From Streptomyces sp. SN-593 (lineage in GTDB: Bacteria; Actinomycetota; Actinomycetes; Streptomycetales; Streptomycetaceae): a DNA stretch of 64,000 nt. Positions 9,003-16,493 of this stretch are shown here, one piece after another. The notes under the pieces were generated by a model. The model did no database searches, had not been told where the DNA came from, and worked only from the letters and a program-made list of their open reading frames with translations. The stretch spans positions 1,364,001-1,428,000 of the forward strand of contig NZ_AP018365.1 in assembly GCF_016756395.1 (NCBI RefSeq), written 5' to 3'. Numbering within the stretch: position 1 is the stretch's first letter; every line of letters starts with the position of its first letter. The position numbers and the translations under genes were made by a program.

Positions 9003-9707
9003 ATGCTGAAGCTCATCAACGCCGGCTTAGGCCGGACCGGGACGACCTCGCTCCAGGTGGCGCTGGAGCGGCTCGGACTGGGACCCTGCTACCACATGTT
9101 CGACATCGTGGGCGACGAGAAGCGTCTCCAGCAGTGGGAGGGCATCGTCTGCGACGGCGACAGCCCCGACTGGGACGCGGTGTTCGACGGCTACACCTCC
9201 GCCGTGGACGGCCCGCCCTCCTTCTACTTCCGCCCGATCACCGAGGCGTTCCCCGAGGCCAAGGTCGTGCTCACGGTGCGCGACGCCGAGGGCTGGTACG
9301 AGAGCACGTACAACACGCTGTACCAGTTCGTCCTGAGGGGACGGGACAACCCGCCGCCGGAGGGCTCACGGCAGGCCCGGGTGCTGCGCATGACGACCGT
9401 CATGACGTGGGACGGGCTGTTCGACGGGCGGTTCTCCGACAAGAGCCACGCGATCGAGGTCTACCACCGGCGCAACCAGGAGATCATCGACTCGGTCGCC
9501 CCGGACAAGCTGCTCGTCTACGACGTGAAGCAGGGCTGGGAACCGCTGTGCGAGTTCCTCGGTGTCGAGGTGCCGGCGGACGGCTTCCCCCACGTCAACA
9601 CCACCGCGTCCATGCGCGAGCGGATGCAGCAGATGGGCCGCGCGGGCGGCCCGATCGCCCCCGAGGGCGTCGACGGCCCCGCGGCCCCGGGCTCGGGGCC
9701 GAGCTAG
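9003..9707 (+). CDS. PAPS-dependent sulfotransferase (Sulfotransfer_4-like)
   Basis: A 234-aa protein starting NAGLGRTGTTSLQVALERLG, in which GRTGTTS (about residues 10-16) is the phosphosulfate-binding loop of the P-loop sulfotransferase family. CYHMFDI, FYFRPITEAFPEAKVVLTVRD and WYESTYNTLY match the same family, and VRDAEGWYES corresponds to the 3'-phosphate region. It would transfer a sulfuryl group from PAPS to a hydroxyl or amine. The ATG at 9003 follows GGAGGG. Codon 9 (9027-9029) is TTA, which is rare and suggests bldA control. The cysC-cysD-cysN set 5 kb downstream would supply PAPS. Acceptor unknown; sulfation of the polyketide is inferred. A compact hairpin ends the gene. Confidence 0.8.
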   Translation: MLKLINAGLGRTGTTSLQVALERLGLGPCYHMFDIVGDEKRLQQWEGIVCDGDSPDWDAVFDGYTSAVDGPPSFYFRPITEAFPEAKVVLTVRDAEGWYESTYNTLYQFVLRGRDNPPPEGSRQARVLRMTTVMTWDGLFDGRFSDKSHAIEVYHRRNQEIIDSVAPDKLLVYDVKQGWEPLCEFLGVEVPADGFPHVNTTASMRERMQQMGRAGGPIAPEGVDGPAAPGSGPS

Positions 9708-9713
9708 GGCCTG

Positions 9714-9732
9714 TCCGGCGCGCGGCGCCGGA
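9714..9732 (+). terminator. Hairpin after the sulfotransferase gene
   Basis: An 8-bp perfect inverted repeat (TCCGGCGC) with a 3-base loop lies 7 bases after the stop. It is a likely terminator. Confidence 0.6.
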
Positions 9733-9738
9733 GGACAC

Positions 9739-9822
9739 GTACGCACGCAACGGCGGCGCCGGCCGGGCCGGGGCGCGGGACCGACCCGCCTCCCGACCCG
9801 GCCGGCGCCGCTTCGTGCGTAC
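9739..9822. repeat. Long imperfect inverted repeat, possible bidirectional terminator
   Basis: The left arm begins GTACGCACG and continues through GGCGGCGCCGGCCGGG; the right arm mirrors it and ends CGTGCGTAC. The arms are about 26-29 bp with a small mismatch region and a loop of about 30 bases. It lies in the 426-base gap between the sulfotransferase and the secreted hydrolase. The rest of that gap shows short GTACGG/CCGTAC repeats and no gene. Confidence 0.6.
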
Positions 9823-9962
9823 GGGGGCGGACCGTACGGCGGTGGCCGGCCCCCCGTAGCCGTACCGCGCTGGTCCGTACGACGGCGACCGGCCGCAGGA
9901 CAACCGGCAACCGACGACCGGCAACCGGGCCGTACCCGGCGGATTCCCTGCCCCGCGGCGCC

Positions 9963-9985
9963 CGTGCTCAACCGCGAGCGTGCTC
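9963..9985. promoter_or_regulatory. Tandem half-sites resembling the StrR-type motif
   Basis: GTGCTCAAC occurs twice, 17 bases apart, upstream of the secreted hydrolase. It matches the left half of the operators at 11740 and 34194, but no correctly spaced right half follows, so binding is doubtful. Confidence 0.25.
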
Positions 9986-10133
9986 AACGACGGCGGTTCT
10001 TCCGGCCACCGCGATCTCGGTACTCTTCCGCAGATCCTTCGACGCGACCCGTGCAGCGGGCACGTCGACATGCCCACGAAACCGGCCCCCGACCTGCCCG
10101 TTCGCCGGGCACGCCGGCGGGCCGCGCGACACG

Positions 10134-11708
10134 ATGGGGGAATCCGTGCAGAGAAGAAGACTCGTCGCGGCGGTGGCGGCGGCAGCCGCCCTCGCGGGTG
10201 TGGCCGCGGCCGCACCGGCGCAGGCCACCGCCACGACCGCCACGACCACACCGAAGACGGCGGCCATCAGCTGGTCGCCCTGTCCGGACAGCGACCCGCT
10301 GGTCGGGACCCTGCTCAAGGGGCTGGAGTGCGGCTCCCTCCAGGTGCCGCTCGACTACAGCCGGCCGAACGGCCGGAAGATCACCCTGGCGCTGACCCGG
10401 GCGGAGCACACCGCGCCCGCCGACCAGTACCAGGGCGTCGTCCTGCTCAACCGGGGCCAGTGGCCCGGCCAGTTCGGACGGGACCTGCCCACGCGGTTCG
10501 CCACCGGCACCTCCGGGCTGCCGACGGCGGTCGGCGCCCAGTACGACTGGATCGGCTTCGACCCGCGCGGCACCGGGGCCAGCGAGCCGATGGTCACCTG
10601 CGACCCGTCCTACCTCTGGCCGGGCCAGGCCCGCCCGGACTACGTGCCGCGCACCGCCGCGCAGGAGAGCGCCTGGGTCGCCCGGGCCCGTGAGTTCGCC
10701 CAGAGCTGCGGCAAGGCGTACGGCGACGTGCTCCCCTACCTCGGCACCAAGGACGCCGCCCGGGACATGGACTCCATCCGGCAGGCGCTCGGCCAGCGGC
10801 AGATCAGCTACTTCGGCTACGACTACGGCACCTACCTGGGCTCGGTCTACGCCTCGATGTTCCCCTCCCGGGTGCGGCGGATGGTGCTGGACACCGTGGT
10901 GGCGCCGGACGGCACCTGGTACGACACCGACCTGGAGCAGAGCGCCTCGTTCGAGAAGAGCGCGGGCACCTACTTCTCCTGGATCGCCTCCAATGACGCG
11001 ACCTACCACCTGGGCACCACCAAGGCCGCGGTCGAGGCGAACTACTACAAGGGCATGGCCGCGGTGCGGAAGGCGCCGATCGGCGGGCAGATCGGCCCGT
11101 CGGAGTACTCGGACTTCTTCCTCGTCAGCCTCTACCGGCGCTCGTCGTGGACCACCGACGCGGCGGCGCTGTCGGACTGGGTGCTGCGGGGGGACCCGTC
11201 CGAACTCCAGGCCGGCTTCGGCGTCCCGGGGACGCCGACCCAGAACAAGCAGGCGATGTACAACGCGGTGCAGTGCGTCGACACGCCCTGGCCGCGTGAC
11301 TGGAAGACCTGGGAGAAGGACTACGCGGCGCAGTACGCGGCGGGCGACCACGTCATGACCTGGTCCGACGCCTGGTACGCCGCGCCCTGCGCCTTCTGGC
11401 CGGTGGCGGCCGGCACACCGCAGAAGATCGGTGACCGGAACGTCGACGTGCTGCTGCTCCAGGGCGACGGCGTCGGCAACTCCCCGCTCTCGGGCGCGCT
11501 GCGGATGCACGCCGAGTTCCCCGACTCCCGACTGGTGGTGGAGCGCGGCGGGTTCGAGCACGAGACGTCCATGTCCCGCAACGCCAACGCCTGCATGAAC
11601 TCCTACGTCAGCGCCTTCTTCGCCGACGGCACCCGCCCGGCGTCCGCCCGGGGCGTCGACGCCTCCTGCGCGGCCAATCCGGCGCCCGTTCCCCCTGCCG
11701 CGAGCTGA
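10134..11708 (+). CDS. Secreted TAP-like alpha/beta-hydrolase with Asp at the nucleophile position
   Basis: A 524-aa exported protein. The N-terminus has RRR followed by a hydrophobic Ala-rich stretch and an APAQA cleavage region at about residue 30. The body matches the Streptomyces tripeptidyl-aminopeptidase-like hydrolases: VVLLNRGQWPG, DWIGFDPRGTGAS, then YFGYDYGTYLGS. In this family the elbow is normally G-x-S-Y-G; here residue 230 is Asp (codon GAC at 10821). A DxG acid (LLLQGDGVGNSP) and a histidine (GGFEHETS) follow. An Asp nucleophile is typical of epoxide hydrolases and haloalkane dehalogenases, so this may be an extracellular epoxide hydrolase rather than a peptidase. It stands alone between the sulfotransferase and FAD oxygenase. 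Confidence 0.8.
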   Translation: MGESVQRRRLVAAVAAAAALAGVAAAAPAQATATTATTTPKTAAISWSPCPDSDPLVGTLLKGLECGSLQVPLDYSRPNGRKITLALTRAEHTAPADQYQGVVLLNRGQWPGQFGRDLPTRFATGTSGLPTAVGAQYDWIGFDPRGTGASEPMVTCDPSYLWPGQARPDYVPRTAAQESAWVARAREFAQSCGKAYGDVLPYLGTKDAARDMDSIRQALGQRQISYFGYDYGTYLGSVYASMFPSRVRRMVLDTVVAPDGTWYDTDLEQSASFEKSAGTYFSWIASNDATYHLGTTKAAVEANYYKGMAAVRKAPIGGQIGPSEYSDFFLVSLYRRSSWTTDAAALSDWVLRGDPSELQAGFGVPGTPTQNKQAMYNAVQCVDTPWPRDWKTWEKDYAAQYAAGDHVMTWSDAWYAAPCAFWPVAAGTPQKIGDRNVDVLLLQGDGVGNSPLSGALRMHAEFPDSRLVVERGGFEHETSMSRNANACMNSYVSAFFADGTRPASARGVDASCAANPAPVPPAAS

Positions 11709-11739
11709 CCGCGGCGCACCGCAAAAGAACACGCTTGGC

Positions 11740-11768
11740 CTTCAACCGCGGAGATTCCGCGGTTGAAC
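11740..11768. promoter_or_regulatory. StrR-type operator, site 2
   Basis: CTTCAACCG-N11-CGGTTGAAC, with 12-bp arms that are perfect inverted copies around a GAT centre. Half-site sequence and N11 spacing fit the StrR/NovG operator consensus. It lies 122 bases upstream of the FAD oxygenase start at 11890 and 32 bases after the preceding stop. Confidence 0.68.
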
Positions 11769-11889
11769 GCTTTTCCGGGCACCCGCCGAACGGCCTTTTC
11801 TCCGCGCCCTGATCACGCCATTGCACCCGAACGGTGCACTGTGTACGTTGAGCTCGACGATTTCCCAGCCGCCCCCGTGGGAGGGCTTT

Positions 11890-13413
11890 ATGGAAACTGG
11901 CGTGATAATTGTCGGGGCCGGGCCGGTCGGCCTGTTATTGGCCGGCGAACTCCATCTCGGCGGAGTGGATGTCATCGTCTACGAGAAAAACTCCGCCCGG
12001 TCCGGTGAATCCCGCGCCCTCGGATTCAACCGGCGCGCCGCGGAAACCTTGGAACAGCGCGGACTGCTTTCCCGGCTGGACCCGTTCCGCTGGGGCCCGA
12101 TGGGGCACTTCGGCGGTGTCCGATTCGATCTCGGCATGCTGGACGAGAACCACAGCGGGGTACTGGGACTCTCCCAGGCCCGGACCGAGGAAATGCTGGA
12201 GAACTGGTTGACCGAACGCGGGGTCCCGGTGCGGCGCGGCCACGAGGTGACCGGGCTGCGCGAGACGCCGGACGGCGTGACCGTGGCCTTCGAGGGACCG
12301 GACGGCCCCGGCGAGGACACCGCCGCCTACCTGGTCGGCTGCGACGGGCCGCGCAGTGCCGTCCGCGCGGCGGCCGGCGTGCCCGTGACCGGCCGGGACT
12401 CCACGCGGGGCATGTACACCGCCGAGATCACCGACGTCACCCTGCGGCCGCGGCCGATCGGCGAGCGGCTGCCCGGCGGCGACATGGTGGTGTGCACCCC
12501 GCTCGGCGACGGCCGCTACCGCGTGGTGATCCACGACCGGAGCCTGCCGCCCGACCCGGACCCCGGATCCCTGACCTTCGCCGAGGTCGCCGACGCGTGG
12601 CAGCGGCTGACCGGCGAGTCGCTGCACGACGCCCGGCCGCTGTGGCTGTGGGCCTGCGGCAACGAGGCCGCGCTCGCCGACCGCTACCGGCAGGGCCGGG
12701 TCCTGCTGGCCGGCGACGCGGCGCACGCGATACCGCCACTGGCCGCCTGGGGGCTGAGCGCCGGCCTCCAGGACGCCGCGAACCTCGGCTGGAAGCTGGC
12801 GGCGGTGCTCGCCGGCCGGGCCCCGGAGGAGCTGCTCGACACCTACCATGCCGAACGCCACCGTGTCGGCCGGGAGTTGGTGCGCAACGCCCAGGCGGCG
12901 TCGAGGCTGTACCTGGGCGACGACACCATGGACCCCGTCCGCGCGGTGCTGGGCGAGCTGGTGGCGGGCAAGGACGCCGCGGGACACCTGGCCGGCATCG
13001 TGAGCGGACTGGGCATCCGCTACGACGTCGGCCCCGGCGACCACCCCCTGCTCGGCACGCGCATGCCCCCCGACGACGAGATCGTGCGGGAGGACGGCAG
13101 CCGCGTCCGCGTCGCCGACCTGCTGCACACGGCCCACGGCCTGCTCCTGGTCACCGGCCACGGCAAGGCCGCCACCGCCGCCGAGGGCTGGACCGACCGC
13201 GTCGACGTCGTCACCGGCGCCTGGCACGAACCGGCCCTCCCCGCCCTCGACGCCGTCCTCGTGCGCCCCGACGGGTACGTCGCCTGGACCTCGCCCGGCG
13301 CCGCGCACGACCTCACCGACGCCCTCACCCGCTGGTTCGGCGCCCCCCGCACCACCACACCGGCGGCGGCCGCGGTCCGTTCCGCGGCCGGCGACGACCG
13401 GACGGGGGCGTGA
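11890..13413 (+). CDS. PgaE-like FAD-dependent aromatic polyketide oxygenase (first of a tandem pair)
   Basis: A 507-aa class A flavoprotein monooxygenase. It has VIIVGAGPVGLLLAG at the N-terminus, the DG motif VGCDGPRSAVR near 156, and VLLAGDAAHAIPP near 273. A thioredoxin-like C-terminal domain ends RPDGYVAWTSPG. The segment after the GD motif reads AIPPLAAWGLSAGLQDAANLG, whereas relatives have VHLP/VQPP, GQGxS and DAVNLG, so the flavin pocket is altered. Codon 16 (11935-11937) is TTA. The first 60 codons are visibly less GC-rich than the rest. The ATG at 11890 follows GGGAGGG, and a StrR-type operator lies upstream. It shares long identical DNA stretches with the next gene. Likely hydroxylation or rearrangement of the angucyclic core. 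Confidence 0.9.
   Translation: METGVIIVGAGPVGLLLAGELHLGGVDVIVYEKNSARSGESRALGFNRRAAETLEQRGLLSRLDPFRWGPMGHFGGVRFDLGMLDENHSGVLGLSQARTEEMLENWLTERGVPVRRGHEVTGLRETPDGVTVAFEGPDGPGEDTAAYLVGCDGPRSAVRAAAGVPVTGRDSTRGMYTAEITDVTLRPRPIGERLPGGDMVVCTPLGDGRYRVVIHDRSLPPDPDPGSLTFAEVADAWQRLTGESLHDARPLWLWACGNEAALADRYRQGRVLLAGDAAHAIPPLAAWGLSAGLQDAANLGWKLAAVLAGRAPEELLDTYHAERHRVGRELVRNAQAASRLYLGDDTMDPVRAVLGELVAGKDAAGHLAGIVSGLGIRYDVGPGDHPLLGTRMPPDDEIVREDGSRVRVADLLHTAHGLLLVTGHGKAATAAEGWTDRVDVVTGAWHEPALPALDAVLVRPDGYVAWTSPGAAHDLTDALTRWFGAPRTTTPAAAAVRSAAGDDRTGA
12234..12348 (+). repeat. 115-bp identical block shared by the tandem oxygenase genes, copy 1
   Basis: These 115 bases are identical to 13757-13871, offset 1523, covering GHEVTGLRETPDGV through VGCDG. 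Further identical blocks occur towards the 3' ends (for example around 13009-13075 and 14527-14593), whereas the first 100 codons and the substrate-domain region are diverged. This pattern indicates duplication plus gene conversion. Confidence 0.9.
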
Positions 13414-13415
13414 CG

Positions 13416-14903
13416 ATGGCACGGGACGTGATCGTCGTCGGCGCCGGCCCGGTCGGGCTGATGGCGGCCGGCGAACTGCGCCTGGGCGGCGCCGACGTGG
13501 TCGTCCACGAGCGGCTGTCGTCTCCGGCCCGGGAGTCGCGCGGCGCCAGCCTGACCCGGCGGGCGGTCGAGAGCTTCGACCAGCGGGGGCTGCTCGGTGA
13601 ACTCGGCGCGACCGAGCCCGCCGACGCCCACTTCGGCGGCGTGCCGATCGACCTGGGCCTGCTGGAGGAGAACCACTACGGCGCCAGGGGCGTCCCGCAG
13701 TACCGCACCGAGCGGATGCTTCAGGAGTGGGTGACCCGGCTCGGGGTGCCGATCCTGCGCGGCCACGAGGTGACCGGGCTGCGCGAGACGCCGGACGGCG
13801 TGACCGTGGCCTTCGAGGGACCGGACGGCCCCGGCGAGGACACCGCCGCCTACCTGGTCGGCTGCGACGGGGGCCGCAGCACCGTACGCCGGCTGCTCGG
13901 CGTCGGCTTCCCCGGCCCCGAGCCCACCCGCGGCTTCTTCACCGCCGACGTCACCGGGATCGAGACCCGGCGCCGGCGCATCGGCGAGAACCTGCCGGAC
14001 GGCAGCATGATCATGGCCATGGACCTGGAGAGCGGCGTCACCCGGGTCGTCGTCTACGAACGGGGCACACCGCCGAAGGACCGGGACGCGCTCACCTTCA
14101 CCGATCTGGCGGACGCCTGGCAGCGGTTGACCGGCGAGTCCATCCACCACGGGGAGTGCCGCTGGATCAGTTGCTTCACCGACGCCTCCCGGGTGGCCGC
14201 CGAGTACCGGCGCGGCCGGGTGTTCCTGGCCGGCGACGCCACGCACGTCCAACCCCCGGCCATGGCACAGGGGTTGAGCGTCGGCGTGCAGGACGCGGTG
14301 AACCTCGGCTGGAAGCTGGCGGCGGTCGTCGCCGGCCACGCGCCCGAGGAGCTGCTCGACACCTACCACGCCGAACGCCACCCCATCGGGGCGCAGTTGG
14401 CGCGCAACGCCCGGGCCGCGATCGAACTGCGGCTCACCGGGCAGGAGATGCAGCCGGTGCGCGAGGTGCTGGGCGAACTGGTGGCCCAGGAGGGCGCGGC
14501 CGCCCACATGGCCGGCGTCCTGAGCGGGCTGGGCATCCGCTACGACGTCGGCCCCGGCGACCACCCCCTGCTCGGCACGCGCATGCCCCCCGACCAGGAG
14601 ATCGACCGCCCCGACGGCACCCGCGTCCGCGTCGCCGACCTGCTGCACACGGCCCGCGGCCTGCTCCTCGTCACCGACGACGCCAAGGCCGCCACCGCGG
14701 CCGAGGGCTGGACCGACCGCGTCGACGTCGTCACCGGCGCCTGGCACCGGCCCCTCCGTCCCGCCCTCGACGCCGCCCCTGACGCCGTCCTCGTGCGCCC
14801 CGACGGGTACGTCGCCTGGACCTCGCCCGGCACCGCGCACGACCTCACCGACGCCCTCACCCGCTGGTTCGGCGCCACCCGCACCACCACCCGGCTGGGC
14901 TGA
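13416..14903 (+). CDS. PgaE-like FAD-dependent aromatic polyketide oxygenase (second of the tandem pair)
   Basis: A 495-aa paralogue of the preceding gene, starting 2 bases after its stop. VIVVGAGPVGLMAAG binds FAD at the N-terminus; VGCDGGRSTVRRLLG is the DG motif. VFLAGDATHVQPPAMAQGLSVGVQDAVNLGWKLA is the canonical GD region, unlike the altered one upstream. The C-terminal thioredoxin-like domain is near-identical to the neighbour. The diverged middle section (residues about 155-280), including RRRRIGENLPDGSMIM, lines the substrate cavity in this family, so the two probably act on different intermediates. It is translated from the same transcript. Candidate reactions are ring hydroxylation or epoxidation; the exact step is not readable. 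Confidence 0.92.
   Translation: MARDVIVVGAGPVGLMAAGELRLGGADVVVHERLSSPARESRGASLTRRAVESFDQRGLLGELGATEPADAHFGGVPIDLGLLEENHYGARGVPQYRTERMLQEWVTRLGVPILRGHEVTGLRETPDGVTVAFEGPDGPGEDTAAYLVGCDGGRSTVRRLLGVGFPGPEPTRGFFTADVTGIETRRRRIGENLPDGSMIMAMDLESGVTRVVVYERGTPPKDRDALTFTDLADAWQRLTGESIHHGECRWISCFTDASRVAAEYRRGRVFLAGDATHVQPPAMAQGLSVGVQDAVNLGWKLAAVVAGHAPEELLDTYHAERHPIGAQLARNARAAIELRLTGQEMQPVREVLGELVAQEGAAAHMAGVLSGLGIRYDVGPGDHPLLGTRMPPDQEIDRPDGTRVRVADLLHTARGLLLVTDDAKAATAAEGWTDRVDVVTGAWHRPLRPALDAAPDAVLVRPDGYVAWTSPGTAHDLTDALTRWFGATRTTTRLG
13757..13871 (+). repeat. 115-bp identical block shared by the tandem oxygenase genes, copy 2
   Basis: Partner of 12234-12348 with no mismatch by direct reading. Such identity at wobble positions, next to diverged flanks, marks recent gene conversion between the two oxygenases. 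Confidence 0.9.
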
Positions 14904-15010
14904 GCGGCCCGCCCCGGTGGCGTCGCGCCGCCGGGGCCCGGCCCGCCCCCGCCCGTCCGGCGGGCACCGGCCGTCCGTCACGGCGACCACCAACCCCCCA
15001 GGAGGCACAC

Positions 15011-15547
15011 GTGACACGCGGAGCGACCGTCTGGTTCACGGGTCTGCCGAGCGCCGGCAAGACCACCCTCGCGTACGCGCTGGCCGAGCGGCTGCGCGGC
15101 GGGGACCGCCGCGTCGAGGTGCTCGACGGCGACGAGATCCGCGCGTTCCTCTCCAGCGGCCTCGGCTTCACCCGGGCGGACCGGGACACCAACGTCCGGC
15201 GGATCGGCTTCGTCGCCGAACTGCTGGCCCGCAACGGCGTCCTGGCCCTGGTGCCGGTGATCGCGCCGTACGCCGACAGCCGGGCGGCGGTCCGCGAGCG
15301 GCACGCGGACACCGGCACCCCGTACGTCGAGATCCACGTCGCCGCGCCGGTGGACGTCTGCGCGCGGCGCGACGTCAAGGGGCTCTACGCCCGCCAGGCC
15401 GCCGGCGAGATCACGGGCCTGACCGGTGTGGACGACCCGTACGAGGAGCCCGCCGCGCCCGATCTGCGCATCGCGTCCCAGCACCGGACCGTGCCGGAGT
15501 CCGTGGCGTCGGCGCTGGCCCTGCTGACCGAAAGGGGACTCGCATGA
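15011..15547 (+). CDS. cysC: Adenylylsulfate (APS) kinase
   Basis: A 178-aa cytosolic kinase that phosphorylates APS to PAPS with ATP. The P-loop GLPSAGKTT is at residues 11-19. LDGDEIRAFLSSGLGF, RDTNVRRIGFVAELLARNG and the lid KGLYARQAAGEI with TGVDDPYEEP are all family signatures. The GTG at 15011 sits 10 bases after a perfect GGAGG, and no other start fits as well. Its stop overlaps the cysD start (ATGA). No PAPS reductase, sulfite reductase or PAP phosphatase accompanies it, so the set looks built to provide PAPS for sulfotransfer rather than for cysteine synthesis. The sulfotransferase at 9003 is the obvious user. Confidence 0.95.
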   Translation: MTRGATVWFTGLPSAGKTTLAYALAERLRGGDRRVEVLDGDEIRAFLSSGLGFTRADRDTNVRRIGFVAELLARNGVLALVPVIAPYADSRAAVRERHADTGTPYVEIHVAAPVDVCARRDVKGLYARQAAGEITGLTGVDDPYEEPAAPDLRIASQHRTVPESVASALALLTERGLA

Positions 15548-16491
15548 ACCCGCCCCGCACCGGGGTACCGGGCAACGGACAGGACGCGGGCCGGGAGTTC
15601 GCGCTCACGCACCTGGACGCGCTGGAGTCGGAGGCGGTGCACATCTTCCGCGAGGTCGCGGGCGAGTTCGAGCGGCCGGTGATCCTCTTCTCCGGTGGCA
15701 AGGACTCGATCGTGATGCTGCACCTGGCGCTGAAGGCGTTCACGCCCGCGGCGGTGCCCTTCGCGCTGCTGCACGTGGACACCGGCCACAACTTCCCCGA
15801 GGTCCTCGACCACCGCGACCGGGCCGTGGCACGGCACGGGCTGCGGATGCACGTGGCCCTCGTGCAGGACTACATCGACCGCGGGGTGCTCAAGGAGCGC
15901 CCGGACGGCCTCCGCAACCCGTTGCAGACCGTGCCGCTCACCGACACCATCCGCGAGCTGCGCTTCGACGCGGTCTTCGGCGGCGGCCGGCGCGACGAGG
16001 AGAAGGCCCGCGCCAAGGAGCGGGTCTTCTCGCTGCGCGACGAGTTCTCCCAGTGGGACCCGCGCCGCCAGCGCCCCGAGCTGTGGAACCTCTACAACGG
16101 CCGGCACGCCCCCGGCGAGCACGTGCGGGTCTTCCCGCTGTCCAACTGGACCGAGCTGGACGTGTGGCAGTACATCCGGCGGGAGTCCGTGGAACTGCCC
16201 GAGATCTACTACTCCCATGAGCGCGAGGTGTTCCTGCGCAACGGCATGTGGCTGACCGCGGGGGGCTGGGGCGGCCCCGCGGAGGGCGAGACCGTGCAGA
16301 AGCGGCGGGTGCGCTACCGCACCGTCGGCGACATGTCCTGCACCGGCGCGGTCGACTCCGACGCCGACACCCCCGACAAGGTCGTCGCCGAGATCGCCGT
16401 CTCCCGCCTCACCGAGCGCGGTGCCACCCGCGCCGACGACAAGATGTCCGAGGCCGCGATGGAGGACCGCAAACGCGAGGGGTACTTCTAG
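15544..16491 (+). CDS. cysD: Sulfate adenylyltransferase subunit 2 (ATP sulfurylase small subunit)
   Basis: A 315-aa PAPS-reductase-fold protein that, with CysN, makes APS from sulfate and ATP. It contains ILFSGGKDSIVMLHLALKAF (PP-loop SGGKDS near residues 56-61), LHVDTGHNFPEV, FDAVFGGGRRDEEKARAKER, FPLSNWTELDVWQYI, and the family ending DKMSEAAMEDRKREGYF. The length is normal for CysD. The ATG at 15544 overlaps the cysC stop by four bases and the stop is 2 bases before cysN, so the three are translationally coupled. It is probably a cluster-dedicated copy, given the cysC-D-N order and the absence of reductive genes. Confidence 0.95.
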   Translation: MNPPRTGVPGNGQDAGREFALTHLDALESEAVHIFREVAGEFERPVILFSGGKDSIVMLHLALKAFTPAAVPFALLHVDTGHNFPEVLDHRDRAVARHGLRMHVALVQDYIDRGVLKERPDGLRNPLQTVPLTDTIRELRFDAVFGGGRRDEEKARAKERVFSLRDEFSQWDPRRQRPELWNLYNGRHAPGEHVRVFPLSNWTELDVWQYIRRESVELPEIYYSHEREVFLRNGMWLTAGGWGGPAEGETVQKRRVRYRTVGDMSCTGAVDSDADTPDKVVAEIAVSRLTERGATRADDKMSEAAMEDRKREGYF

Positions 16492-16493
16492 CC

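Noticed and set aside
9963..9985. A fourth full StrR-type operator upstream of the secreted hydrolase
   Set aside because: Only left half-sites (GTGCTCAAC twice) are present; no right half at N10/N11 spacing. Listed only as low-confidence half-sites.
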